Source of the DNA: CAUZIZ01 sp047514575
GTDB taxonomy: Bacteria; Acidobacteriota; UBA6911; RPQK01; JAJDTT01
Reading direction: 5' to 3'
DNA: 14,887 bases
Assembly: GCA_047514575.1 (NCBI GenBank)
Contig: JAKZYH010000754.1
Coordinates: forward strand, 1-14,887
A program made the position numbers and the translations under genes. Each line of letters starts with the position of its first letter. Positions within the stretch are counted from its first letter, which is position 1. The notes under the pieces were generated by a model that did no database searches, was not told the DNA's origin, and was given only the letters and a program-made list of their open reading frames with translations. Shown here piece by piece: positions 1 through 7,398 of this stretch.

Positions 1-4
1 GAAC

Positions 5-760
5 TCAGTTCCGGTGCTGCTCCGCCTGGTCCTGCGGCTCGAAACCAAGGTCTCGGCGGGCATTCTCCAGGCTTCGATAGCTCCACTTGTTGTCCGAAAC
101 CACGTAGTAGATCCCGAAGCTCAGACTCGTGGGAGCCTCTATGCAAGAGCGGACCATCTGCGCGATGTCTCGATGGCTGCACCACACTGAGTATTCTCGC
201 AGCTTGGTCGGCCGGTCCGCCTGGTTCACAGCCCCGATACGCAAGCAGATCGAGGAGATGCCCCAGGCATCTGAGAAGTGACGAGCCAGGGCCTCGCCCC
301 AGATCTTGCTGCAGCCGTAAAGACCGTTCGGATGGACTACGGTGCCGTCCAACTTCTCCCACTCATCCACCTCTTGGTAGTTTCCCTCTACTAGAGCTCG
401 GTAGGGTTCCTCTCTCTCGCATCCGCTAACTGCGGAACCGCTGCTAGCGAAAACAACCCGCCGCACTCCGGCTCGTCGGGAGGCTTCAAACACATTGTAG
501 GTCCCCACGACGTTGTGCGGGAGTACGTCCTCCCAGGTGGGATTGCCCTGGGCCATGGCGGCCAGGTGCACGACTGTATCCACGCCCTCGAATGCGGGCT
601 GAATCGCCTCCAGATTGGAGATGTCCGCTCGATGACAGGGAATCCCTTCAACTGCACTCCGGTTCAGGGCCTTTAGATCGTAATCAGACGCCAAGGCCTT
701 TCGGCAGACTTTCCCGATCAGCCCACTCATTCCCGTAATCAAGACAGATTTTCGATTCAT
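5..760 (-). CDS. NAD(P)-dependent SDR oxidoreductase, uronate dehydrogenase-like
   Basis: A complete 251-residue extended-type short-chain dehydrogenase, ATG at 760 and TGA at 5-7. The N-terminal Rossmann motif TGMSGLIGK gives the glycine pattern G10, G13, G16. An FASSGSA segment (about 104-110) carries the active-site serine, and Y148 and K152 (LYGCSK) form the YxxxK pair. The C-terminal half (LRIGAV, then YSVWCSHRDIA, then a terminal LGFEPQDQAE) follows the layout I associate with bacterial uronate dehydrogenases, which oxidise hexuronates to aldarolactones with NAD. Length fits that group. The substrate is inferred; a general sugar-nucleotide epimerase is the main alternative. It lies 131 bp downstream of the helicase gene on the same strand and probably has its own start signals. 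No Shine-Dalgarno sits at the usual distance; see the mini-ORF at 757-768. Confidence 0.85.
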   Translation of the reverse strand: MNRKSVLITGMSGLIGKVCRKALASDYDLKALNRSAVEGIPCHRADISNLEAIQPAFEGVDTVVHLAAMAQGNPTWEDVLPHNVVGTYNVFEASRRAGVRRVVFASSGSAVSGCEREEPYRALVEGNYQEVDEWEKLDGTVVHPNGLYGCSKIWGEALARHFSDAWGISSICLRIGAVNQADRPTKLREYSVWCSHRDIAQMVRSCIEAPTSLSFGIYYVVSDNKWSYRSLENARRDLGFEPQDQAEQHRN

Positions 761-768
761 ATCGCCAT
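757..768 (-). promoter_or_regulatory. Three-codon mini-ORF with its own Shine-Dalgarno, overlapping the SDR start
   Basis: Reading leftward, GGAGAG (complement of 777-782) is followed after 8 nt by ATG-GCG-ATA-TGA, whose stop overlaps the SDR start codon as ATGA. The only Shine-Dalgarno is thus ideally spaced for the mini-ORF and about 16 nt from the gene's own ATG. This would suit termination-reinitiation coupling. Alternatively, TACAAT (complement of 767-772) could be a -10 element giving a leaderless transcript. The two readings are mutually exclusive, and chance is possible. Confidence 0.3.
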
Positions 769-891
769 TGTAGAATCTCTCCAGAAAAATTCCCAGCGAA
801 GCCCCTTGCCTCGCGAGTCACTGCCACTTCGACGGCCCGATCTGATCTGACAGACCCTAAGAGAAGAGGCGAGGGCAAAGGTGGAGGCGAA

Positions 892-3800
892 CTACGAGAG
901 AAGCAAGTCCAGGTCTTCTGGGCGTAGGTTGCGAATCAGACTGTTATCCCGGGAAATGATGGCGTCTGCCAGATCGCGTTTCGATTTCTGCAGTTCCAGG
1001 ATTTTCTCCTCGACGGTGTTGCTGGCAATCAGGCGATAGGCAAAGACCTGGCGGGTTTGCCCGATGCGATGAGCTCGATCGATGGCCTGTGCTTCCACCG
1101 CCGGGTTCCACCAGGGATCGAGCAGAAAAACATAATCCGCTGCGGTCAGGTTCAGGCCCAGGCCTCCGGCCTTGAGGCTGATCAGGAACAGTTGGCAACT
1201 GGGGTCGGTCTGAAAACGCTCTATCCGTGGTGCCCGTTTACGGGTCCGGCCGTCCAAATATTCATAGGAGATACCCTCGTCATCCAGGTGCTTGCGTACC
1301 AGGGAGAGAAGGCTGGTAAACTGCGAAAACACCAAGGCCTTGTGTCCTTCGTCGATCACCTGAGTAAGTTGTTCGCTCAGCAGGTCAAGCTTCGCACTCG
1401 GGTCGGACGCCTTCTGGGGATCGACCAGACCTGGGTGACAGGCCACCTGGCGGAGCCTCAGCAGAGCTTCCAGCACCATTATCTTGGACCGGTTTAGGCC
1501 CTGTTCTTCGATCTTCTTGAGCAAGGACTGGCGGTAGAAATCTCGCAGCTGATCGTAGAGGACTCGCTGCTTACCTCGTAGCTCACAAAAGATAGTCTGC
1601 TCCGTTCGGGAGGGAAGGTCTTGAGCTACCTCGTCCTTGGTCCGGCGCAGAATGAAGGGGCGAAGAGCCTGCGCCATTACCTCGAGGGTTTCGGGGTCAG
1701 GGGCCTTGCTGCCCGTCAATTTACCCAGGGCAGAAGAACCTTCACCCCACATGCCTGGATTCAAGAACTCGAAGAGGCTCAGCAGCTCGCCCAGATGGTT
1801 CTCGATAGGTGTCCCGCTGAGTGCCAGCCGGTGATTTCCCTGTAGCAAGCGGGCAGCCTTGGCAGAGGCCGTTTTCGGATTCTTGATGGCTTGAGCTTCG
1901 TCCAAGATCACGTAATCAAACTTGACCTGTGAGAGGAAAGCCGCGTCCCGGCGCAAAGTTCCGTAAGTGGTAATCACCAGATCGTAGTCATCGAAGGCAG
2001 CAGCGTCTTTACTTCGTCCCAACCCGGTATGGTCGAGAACACGGACGTTCGGGGCAAAGCGAGCCGCCTCTTGCTGCCAGTTGTAGACGATGGATCGAGG
2101 CACAACCACCAGGGAAGTCGCTGCTCGCCCCCTTTCTGGTGCCTTCTTACCGTTGCTTGCGCTGCCCTCGCGCAGACGGCGGCCCTCAAGCAGAGCCAGG
2201 ACCTGGACCGTCTTCCCCAGACCCATATCATCGGCTAAACAGCCGCCAAAGCCGAACTCCCGCAGGAATCCCATCCATCCCAATCCCTCACGCTGGTAAC
2301 TTCTGAGTCGACCGGAGAAACTGGTGGGCTCGGTTACCGTTCGGATACCTTCGAAATGGCGTAGCTGATCCCTCGCCTGCTCAAAAACCTTGTCGAAAGA
2401 GGCCTCTGGCTGGGACGCGAGCAGAGCGTCGATCAACACCACCTGGCTACGAGAGAAACGCAGGCTGTCCTTCTCGGAAACACCCAGGTCACCCAGGATT
2501 CCGTATCGGTCCAACCACTCCTTGGGCAGGATACCTAGGCTTCCATCGTCCAGAGGGATGAAGTCTTTTCCTTTCCTGAGCGCATGAAGCAGCTCCGGTA
2601 GGGCGACCTTCTGGTCCCCAAACTTCACACTTCCTTGGACTTCGAACCAGTCGATATTTGACTCGACGTGAACGCTGAAAGAGCTGGAACTTCGGTACAG
2701 ACGACCCTCCGCCTCCACCCGCCAACCTTCCCGAGTCAAGGTAGAAACCGCCCGATCCAATCTCGATGGTGCCAGCTGTAAACTGGAGGTACCCCGCCAG
2801 GAATCGTGGACGCGCTGAAGGCCGACTGCGCCGAGAAGCGCCCGAGCCGCCGACTCCCGCTCCTGATCTCGCACTACGACTCGGTCCCCGTCGGTCCCAA
2901 GAAAGCGTTGTTTGGGATCCTCCGGCTCCACCAACCGGCCTTCATAGTCGAAAGAGAGCTTCGCGTGCAATCGCTCCCCTGGAAAGCGGGGGCGGCTCAG
3001 CTTCAAATTCGGCACCGGCATGACCGAAACTTCCTCATATTTGAGCGCTGCCGGTAAGTCGAGGATAGCGGGATTCGGAACCAGCATGAGCGATTCGAAC
3101 AGCTCTCCCCTGCGGTCAGCAGGAACGACGATTCGGGTGTCCCGACGAAGCATGGCGATCCACGCGAAGGCACCGTGGTGATCGAGTTGCGCGACGCTTT
3201 CGGCGGTGAACACCAGGCCTCCGGATGTCAACAAGACCGGCTCCGAGAGCGGCATACTCCGTTCCCCGCGACACAACCGTCCGGTTACCGTGAAGTGGGC
3301 GGGAACTGAATCCGGCGAGATTTCCAGCCGGAATACCCATTTCCCCTCAGGGTCCCACCGGATGGGTCTGGGCTCAGATTCGTGTTCACTTCGCAAGAAG
3401 CAATGCCCGCTTTGGCACATCAATAGGGCCAGGGTTTCCTGGATCGCTTCTGGCAGCCGGTAGCGGCTCCTCAACGACGTATAGGCTGGATAATCGTATT
3501 GGTAGGAACCGGGTCCTGCATCGTCCCGGGCACCGTCAAGCAGCGAGAGTATCTGTCGATCGATCGGATTCGGGAGCTCGGCGATTTTGCTAACAGGGAT
3601 TCTCCTGGCTCTCGCTTTGCCCCATTTGCCGTCCTTGCGCCGACGTCGCTCGGCGATTTCGATACAGAGCATGCCGGTCTTCAGCGTTTTGTCCACGTCG
3701 ATGATGAAGACCATCTCCTCTCGTGGTTCTCCAACCGAAACCGCTGGACTCGCCATGGAGGTCTCTATCTTCTCGAGCTGCCTTCTCCAGACTGTCTTTG

Positions 3801-4305
3801 ACGATCTTTGCCTTGAGGCCCGCGGGCTATCTGTCTCTCGCTGCCCATCGCTTTCGAATCTGCTCCCATCGGATTGAGGATCCTGAATCGAATCATCCGA
3901 GTCCACTTGGAGCAGGGTCGCCCAGATGTGTTTGCAAAGCCCACGATCGCTGAAATAGGGACAAGAGCAATCCACTTCCACCGAGAGATCGACGGAGCTC
4001 CACGATACGGTCACGACATACAGGGACGAGCCCTGGACAAGGGCCCTGATCGATCTGGCGCCGACGTCGACAATCTCTACCGCGCCCTGCTGGAAATAGC
4101 CCTGTCCCCGAGTCCGAACGGCGAAAGGGAAGGATCGAGCCAACTGAGCAGTCAATGGAGCCATGGCAATTGCAAAGCGGAAGATCGAGAAACTCGGTTT
4201 TATCGTGAACCGCGCAGCAGGCCTATACCAGGCCTTGCCCTGAATAGAGGAGTCTCGTTCGAAGCATCGTTCACACTTGATTGTCCCATCGACCTGTGAC
4301 TGCAT
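892..4305 (-). CDS. SWIM zinc-finger SNF2-family DEAD/DEAH-type helicase (ATP-dependent DNA translocase)
   Basis: A complete 1137-residue bacterial SWI2/SNF2 ATPase. An N-terminal SWIM zinc finger is clear: C113-x-C115, then C124-x-H126. A long middle region (about 190-640) matches the position of the accessory domain in SWIM-linked SNF2 proteins. The helicase core starts near residue 660 (LRSYQREGLGWM), with Walker A DDMGLGKT at about 691-698, motif II DEAQ at about 801-804, SGTPIENHLGEL as motif III, and in the C-terminal RecA lobe LVFSQF, SLKAGGLGLNLTAADYV and DRAHRIGQTRQ. Such proteins translocate on double-stranded DNA and remodel DNA-bound complexes; the bacterial role is poorly defined. 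The start is uncertain: ATG at 4305 has AAGGAG 13 nt upstream, rather far, while Met48 (4164) begins where homologues usually start but has no clear ribosome site. It is transcribed away from the 4472 gene. Confidence 0.95.
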   Translation of the reverse strand: MQSQVDGTIKCERCFERDSSIQGKAWYRPAARFTIKPSFSIFRFAIAMAPLTAQLARSFPFAVRTRGQGYFQQGAVEIVDVGARSIRALVQGSSLYVVTVSWSSVDLSVEVDCSCPYFSDRGLCKHIWATLLQVDSDDSIQDPQSDGSRFESDGQRETDSPRASRQRSSKTVWRRQLEKIETSMASPAVSVGEPREEMVFIIDVDKTLKTGMLCIEIAERRRRKDGKWGKARARRIPVSKIAELPNPIDRQILSLLDGARDDAGPGSYQYDYPAYTSLRSRYRLPEAIQETLALLMCQSGHCFLRSEHESEPRPIRWDPEGKWVFRLEISPDSVPAHFTVTGRLCRGERSMPLSEPVLLTSGGLVFTAESVAQLDHHGAFAWIAMLRRDTRIVVPADRRGELFESLMLVPNPAILDLPAALKYEEVSVMPVPNLKLSRPRFPGERLHAKLSFDYEGRLVEPEDPKQRFLGTDGDRVVVRDQERESAARALLGAVGLQRVHDSWRGTSSLQLAPSRLDRAVSTLTREGWRVEAEGRLYRSSSSFSVHVESNIDWFEVQGSVKFGDQKVALPELLHALRKGKDFIPLDDGSLGILPKEWLDRYGILGDLGVSEKDSLRFSRSQVVLIDALLASQPEASFDKVFEQARDQLRHFEGIRTVTEPTSFSGRLRSYQREGLGWMGFLREFGFGGCLADDMGLGKTVQVLALLEGRRLREGSASNGKKAPERGRAATSLVVVPRSIVYNWQQEAARFAPNVRVLDHTGLGRSKDAAAFDDYDLVITTYGTLRRDAAFLSQVKFDYVILDEAQAIKNPKTASAKAARLLQGNHRLALSGTPIENHLGELLSLFEFLNPGMWGEGSSALGKLTGSKAPDPETLEVMAQALRPFILRRTKDEVAQDLPSRTEQTIFCELRGKQRVLYDQLRDFYRQSLLKKIEEQGLNRSKIMVLEALLRLRQVACHPGLVDPQKASDPSAKLDLLSEQLTQVIDEGHKALVFSQFTSLLSLVRKHLDDEGISYEYLDGRTRKRAPRIERFQTDPSCQLFLISLKAGGLGLNLTAADYVFLLDPWWNPAVEAQAIDRAHRIGQTRQVFAYRLIASNTVEEKILELQKSKRDLADAIISRDNSLIRNLRPEDLDLLLS

Positions 4306-4329
4306 TCAAACACAGAGACTCCTTCGCGA

Positions 4330-4358
4330 TCGACGTCAGAGGCTAGGATCCCTATAAT
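4330..4358 (+). promoter_or_regulatory. Candidate sigma-70 promoter for the 4472 gene
   Basis: A perfect -10 hexamer TATAAT lies at 4353-4358. Exactly 17 bp upstream is TCGACG (4330-4335), matching TTGACA at four of six positions. Transcription would start near 4365 and give a leader of about 107 nt before the ATG at 4472. It sits in the divergent gap between the helicase and the lipoprotein gene. I saw no equally good promoter for the leftward helicase gene. Confidence 0.45.
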
Positions 4359-4471
4359 CCTGTGCTATACAACGTTTAGAATCGGCTTGGCCGGGGATGA
4401 TAGTTAGGAAAACAAGCCCCCAGTGGACGGGAACATAAATTTTGCGCATTTGTGACTAGCCGAGGATAGAC

Positions 4472-5269
4472 ATGCCCAACGCTTTGAAAGTTGTCGCTTC
4501 TGGAGTTCTGTTAGTACTCGCAGCCCACTGCTCCGAAGGAGAAAAGGCAGCATCAGGAGAATCACCTCCTCCGAGCGGGGGCAAGATCTACATGGAAACC
4601 TTCGACAGCGGCAACGGGGGGTGGTACGCGGATCGCCGTTACTCCCTCCCGGTATGGGATGGGGTTGCCTACTGTCACGGCCCCTGGTTCCTCGATGCCA
4701 ACCATGCCCCGCCAGGAGCAGGGTATCTCCACCTGGTCATGTGGCTGTATACCAACGGCGAATGGTACCAGAAGGTGAAGCCCGGAACCCTACCCTATAC
4801 TAACAACTCCTTCGTAGAGCAGGGATTCGGAAGGGACTTCGCGGATGCCCGTATGACTGTACGCCTACGGGGCGAGGTAGACGCCAAGGGTGCCGAGCTC
4901 CTCCTATTGGCGCAATCCCAAACGGACCAGACGACGGCCAACTTCGTGCTTACCGGACAGCCTCTACAGGTCTCACGCGATTGGAAAGAACAAACCTTGA
5001 CGCTGACTCCGGATCCCAGCCAGTGGACCTGCCTGGGATCCCGGCACGACATGACCGACGAATACGGTTGTGACGACATCGCCAAGGTGCTTTCAGACGT
5101 CAACATCGACATCATCTTCGTCTGGTTTCCACTGAAGGTCGTCCCTCTCTGTGGAGACGTCTCCGATCTGCACGGGCCCAGGGCAGGTGCAGACTACCCG
5201 GTGGATCAGGAGCAACTTCCCAAAGGGCTGCTCATGTTCGACAGCGTAAAGATCGAGTTCGCCGACTAG
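4472..5269 (+). CDS. Exported hypothetical protein, probable lipoprotein
   Basis: A complete 265-residue protein with a ribosome site GAGGA (4462-4466) 5 nt before the ATG. The N-terminus is a short positively charged start (K6), a hydrophobic stretch and LAAHC (Cys20), followed by a Ser/Pro/Gly-rich linker, as in lipoproteins. Histidine just before the cysteine is atypical for a lipobox, so acylation is less certain than export. The mature part (about 40-265) is rich in aromatic residues and beta-prone: a FDSGNGGWY segment opens it, then WDGVAYCHGPWF, GAGYLHLVMWLY and MTVRLRGEV. It looks like a jelly-roll, carbohydrate-binding type fold, but I recognise no named family. There are five further cysteines. 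It is followed after 81 bp by the symporter gene, and a shared transcript is likely. A role in surface binding of the symporter's substrate is inference. Confidence 0.8.
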   Translation: MPNALKVVASGVLLVLAAHCSEGEKAASGESPPPSGGKIYMETFDSGNGGWYADRRYSLPVWDGVAYCHGPWFLDANHAPPGAGYLHLVMWLYTNGEWYQKVKPGTLPYTNNSFVEQGFGRDFADARMTVRLRGEVDAKGAELLLLAQSQTDQTTANFVLTGQPLQVSRDWKEQTLTLTPDPSQWTCLGSRHDMTDEYGCDDIAKVLSDVNIDIIFVWFPLKVVPLCGDVSDLHGPRAGADYPVDQEQLPKGLLMFDSVKIEFAD

Positions 5270-5293
5270 TGCCCTAGGTTGGCAGGGTACTAG
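5266..5293 (+). other. Intercistronic hairpin starting at the stop codon
   Basis: CTAGTGCCCT (5266-5275) and AGGGTACTAG (5284-5293) can pair over 10 bp with one G-U wobble, around the 8-nt loop AGGTTGGC. The stem includes the TAG stop (5267-5269) of the upstream gene. No T-tract follows, so an intrinsic terminator is unlikely. An mRNA-stability or attenuation structure between two cotranscribed genes is a better guess. Confidence 0.45.
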
Positions 5294-5340
5294 CTTCACC
5301 TCAAACCTACCTCCAGCACAACCGTTTGGACCGGCGCCAA

Positions 5341-5346
5341 AGGAGG
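5341..5346 (+). promoter_or_regulatory. Strong Shine-Dalgarno AGGAGG fixing a GTG start
   Basis: AGGAGG stands 4 nt before GTG at 5351. The encoded protein begins just ahead of the first transmembrane helix, as expected for this symporter family. This supports GTG as the true start. Confidence 0.75.
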
Positions 5347-5350
5347 CCCC

Positions 5351-6799
5351 GTGGAGACCGTCCTTGACCGACTCGACTTTCTGGTCCTGGTGGTCTACCT
5401 GGTGGCGGTCGTGGGATTGGGCAGCTACTTTGCCCGGGAGGTAAAGACCTCTGAGGACTTCTTCCTGGCTGGGAGAAGCTTCGGCTGGTTTCCCCTTGGA
5501 CTCTCCATTGTCGTCTCCCTTCTCAGCGCCAATGGCTATCTGAGCACAACAGGATACGTCTACAGCCAGGACCTTCAGTACATCACGATCGCTCCCATGG
5601 TACTGCCGGTATTATTGCTGGTCCTGTACGTCTTCGTGCCAGTCTTTCACCATTATCGAGTCACGACGGTTTACCAGTACCTCGAATACCGTCTCGGTCC
5701 AGGGTCCCGTCTCCTCTGTACCCTGGCCTTTCTGCTGAAACGATCAGCGTGGCTGGGAGCGGTTGTCTATGTCCCCTGCGTTCCCTTGTCGCGCGTGGCT
5801 GGGATCGACCTGGAGCTCTGCATCCTGGCGCTAGGTGTCGGTGCCACGGTCTACACAGTCTTGGGTGGAATGAAGGCTGTCGTCTGGACCGACGTGCTCC
5901 AGTTCTTCGTCCTGGTGGGTGGGCTCGTCGTGATGATCTGGGCTCTCTTTTCCTCAATAGAAGGGGGTGCATCGGGGATCTGGGCCAGCGCTCGGGCGGG
6001 GGGACGGACGACCTGGTTGAAGCTGGAGGGAAATCTGCTCTACGAGACCACCATATGGGCCCTGATTTGCACCAGTGTCGCCAGTAACATTGCTAGCTAC
6101 GGGACCGATCAAGTCACACTTCAGCGCTGCTTCTCGGCCCGCAGTCTGCGCGACAGTCAGCACTCTCTGTTGAGCAATGGCCTGGCTCTCCTTCCCATCA
6201 TCTTCCTCCAGGGGATCCTGGGACTGGGATTGTTCGCGTTCTACCAGCAGTTTCCAGAGCGCCTTCAGGACGGTATCACCAAGGACCACATCGTCTTCTT
6301 CTTCGCCGCCACCATGTCGAGCGTCGACTCGGGGATCAATTCCCTGAGCACTAGTTGCGTCGTAGATCTCTATCGGCGCTGGTTCCGGAACTTGAATCGG
6401 CCAGCTGCCGATGCTGCGGAGGCCGACCAGGAAGAACTGCGGCTAGCCCGTTGGTTGACCGTCTTCTGGGGCGTGATGGCAACGGGAATAGCCCTGTTCA
6501 TTTTTCCCCATGCCGGCAGCATCGTCCTCATGGCCGCCCGGATCACCGGCCTGTTCAGCGGACCACTTGCAGGTATCTTCCTCCTGGCCATTCTTACCCG
6601 CAGAGCCAGGGATCTGCCCTGCGTCACGGGTGCAATTCTGGGCTGGGCAATAGCGGCCTATCTCGCCTTCGGCACCGAGATAATTTTCTGGTGGTGGTCC
6701 CCGATATCGTGCATGGTCACGGTTGCGGTCGGTTGGTGCCTGAGTACGTTGGCACCGAGACCGCAGCGGTCGCACGGCCCCGGACCGTCGACACGTTGA
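5351..6799 (+). CDS. Sodium:solute symporter (SSS family), with apparent in-frame loss near TM8
   Basis: A 482-residue polytopic membrane protein of the SSS/SGLT family, which imports sugars, sialic acid or other organic solutes with sodium. Family marks in order: an N-terminal helix (about 8-26); FFLAGRSFGWFPLGLS (37-52); a GYLSTTG segment; the RVTTVYQYLEYRLG block (103-116); YTVLGGMKAVVWTDVLQFFVL (168-188); and ASYGTDQVTLQR (248-259). MSSVDSGINSLST (322-334) contains the serines that normally help bind sodium. From family knowledge, the stretch between KDHI (311-314) and FFAATMSS (317-324) should hold about 25 more residues: the LP-type extracellular loop and the first half of the following helix. 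Here it is missing in frame, at about 6281-6310. The rest, including the C-terminal helices, is intact. Substrate is unknown; the neighbouring genes suggest a sugar or uronate. Confidence 0.9.
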   Translation: METVLDRLDFLVLVVYLVAVVGLGSYFAREVKTSEDFFLAGRSFGWFPLGLSIVVSLLSANGYLSTTGYVYSQDLQYITIAPMVLPVLLLVLYVFVPVFHHYRVTTVYQYLEYRLGPGSRLLCTLAFLLKRSAWLGAVVYVPCVPLSRVAGIDLELCILALGVGATVYTVLGGMKAVVWTDVLQFFVLVGGLVVMIWALFSSIEGGASGIWASARAGGRTTWLKLEGNLLYETTIWALICTSVASNIASYGTDQVTLQRCFSARSLRDSQHSLLSNGLALLPIIFLQGILGLGLFAFYQQFPERLQDGITKDHIVFFFAATMSSVDSGINSLSTSCVVDLYRRWFRNLNRPAADAAEADQEELRLARWLTVFWGVMATGIALFIFPHAGSIVLMAARITGLFSGPLAGIFLLAILTRRARDLPCVTGAILGWAIAAYLAFGTEIIFWWWSPISCMVTVAVGWCLSTLAPRPQRSHGPGPSTR

Positions 6800-6835
6800 A
6801 ATGTCTGAACGTCGTAGGTCGTTGAAGAAGACATC

Positions 6836-6975
6836 TATCGACGTAAGAGCAAAACGCAGCCGCGTATGGAGCCAAATGCCAGTGACATCAAACCCGGTTC
6901 CGAGGAGTAAGCGGGACTGAAATCTTCACCGAAATGATCCAGCGTGGCCGCTGGGGGGCTACTAAACTGAAACTT
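6836..6975 (-). repeat. Dispersed intergenic repeat, copy 3 (most degenerate)
   Basis: Read leftward, it opens with AAGTTTCAGTTTAG, like copy 2. It continues with TGGATCATTTCGG, which matches copy 4 (TGGATCATTCGAG), and then CTCCTCGG and an ATACGCGGCTG end block. Over 62 aligned bases (6858-6919 against 7075-7136) I count 38 identities without gaps between this copy and copy 2. No open frame here looks like a real gene. The copy 3 boundary on the left is not sharp. Confidence 0.45.
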
Positions 6976-7003
6976 CGAAAGTCGAAGGTACAAGATACAA
7001 GGT
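6976..7003 (-). repeat. Degenerate heptamer tandem array A
   Basis: On the minus strand four heptamers run in phase: ACCTTGT, ATCTTGT, ACCTTCG, ACTTTCG. A looser fifth unit precedes them. The pattern ACYTNNG matches array B at 9730-9757, and both lie at the downstream end of a repeat copy. Confidence 0.6.
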
Positions 7004-7231
7004 ACAAACAAGCTCCAAATCATAAGCATCAAGTTCCAAACGATCGCCCACCATCACGTTCAGCGATCCGACAGAGCCGCGAACGACTTGAGCCGTTAGC
7101 AACATGAGGCCAAGTTCCGAGGAGAGAGCTGGACAACTCTTCCCCACGGAGTGACGCACAAATCCCCAGTAGCCGGAAGTTTCTTTCCTGTACGATCCGG
7201 CGCAGCCGGTGGCGGGGCTAACCTGAAACTT
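6976..7231 (-). repeat. Dispersed intergenic repeat, copy 2 (fullest copy of the tandem set)
   Basis: Read leftward it contains, in order: AAGTTTCAGGTTAGCCCC; AGGAAAGAAACTTCC (complement of 7175-7189); TTGTCCAGCTCTCTCCTCGG (complement of 7117-7136); TCAAGTCGTTCGCGGC (complement of 7076-7091); and a heptamer array at 6976-7003. The same blocks occur in the same order in the inverted copy at 9503-9758. A 65-codon open frame crosses it but lacks a ribosome site and resembles nothing I know. Confidence 0.7.
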
Positions 7232-7235
7232 GATT

Positions 7236-7338
7236 TGTTAGGGAATCGTCATCGGCGACAGCGACAATCACGGCAGACTTAACCAAAGTTTCTTTCCCGA
7301 AGGGGCCAGGACTCCTGGGGGCGGCGCTAACCTGATCC
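7236..7338 (-). repeat. Dispersed intergenic repeat, copy 1 (short)
   Basis: Read leftward it has ATCAGGTTAGCGCCGCC and then TTCGGGAAAGAAACTTTGGT (complement of 7284-7303), matching copy 4 (TTCGAGAAAGAAACCTTGGT) at 18 of 20 bases. The later blocks (TTGTCC...CCTCGG and the CAAGTCGTTCGCGGC block) are absent before copy 2 begins. Together with copies 2 and 3 it fills most of the 599-bp gap 6800-7398, in which I see no gene. Confidence 0.55.
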
Positions 7339-7387
7339 CTACGTGAAGCATCCAGCACTATCTGGGCTCTTGTGGTAAGAAGAACGC

Positions 7388-7392
7388 GGGAG
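7388..7392 (+). promoter_or_regulatory. Shine-Dalgarno GGGAG deciding the 7399 start
   Basis: GGGAG lies 6 nt before ATG at 7399. An in-frame GTG at 7372 is also possible, but starting at 7399 puts the positively charged signal-peptide end first and gives a lipoprotein signal of normal length. Confidence 0.7.
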
Positions 7393-7398
7393 AAAAGC

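Noticed and set aside
767..891. Rho-independent terminator after the SNF2 gene
   Set aside because: The arms GCGAGGCAAGG and CCTTTGCCCTCGC (minus strand) can pair only with two bulges and a loop of about 50 nt or more. This is too weak to report as a terminator.
1057..1497. 146-codon open frame on the plus strand
   Set aside because: Antisense to the helicase C-terminal RecA lobe, whose conserved motifs explain the sequence.
3874..4299. 141-codon open frame on the plus strand
   Set aside because: It lies wholly opposite the SNF2 gene's SWIM region, has no ribosome site and shows no recognisable domain. It is a shadow of the coding strand.
6962..7159. 65-codon open frame on the minus strand as a gene
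   Set aside because: No ribosome site, and the sequence belongs to the repeat family. Treated as possible decayed coding sequence at most.
6800..7398. Insertion sequence or transposon remnant with transposase
   Set aside because: No transposase-like frame, no clear terminal inverted repeats and no target duplication seen. Described only as a repeat family.
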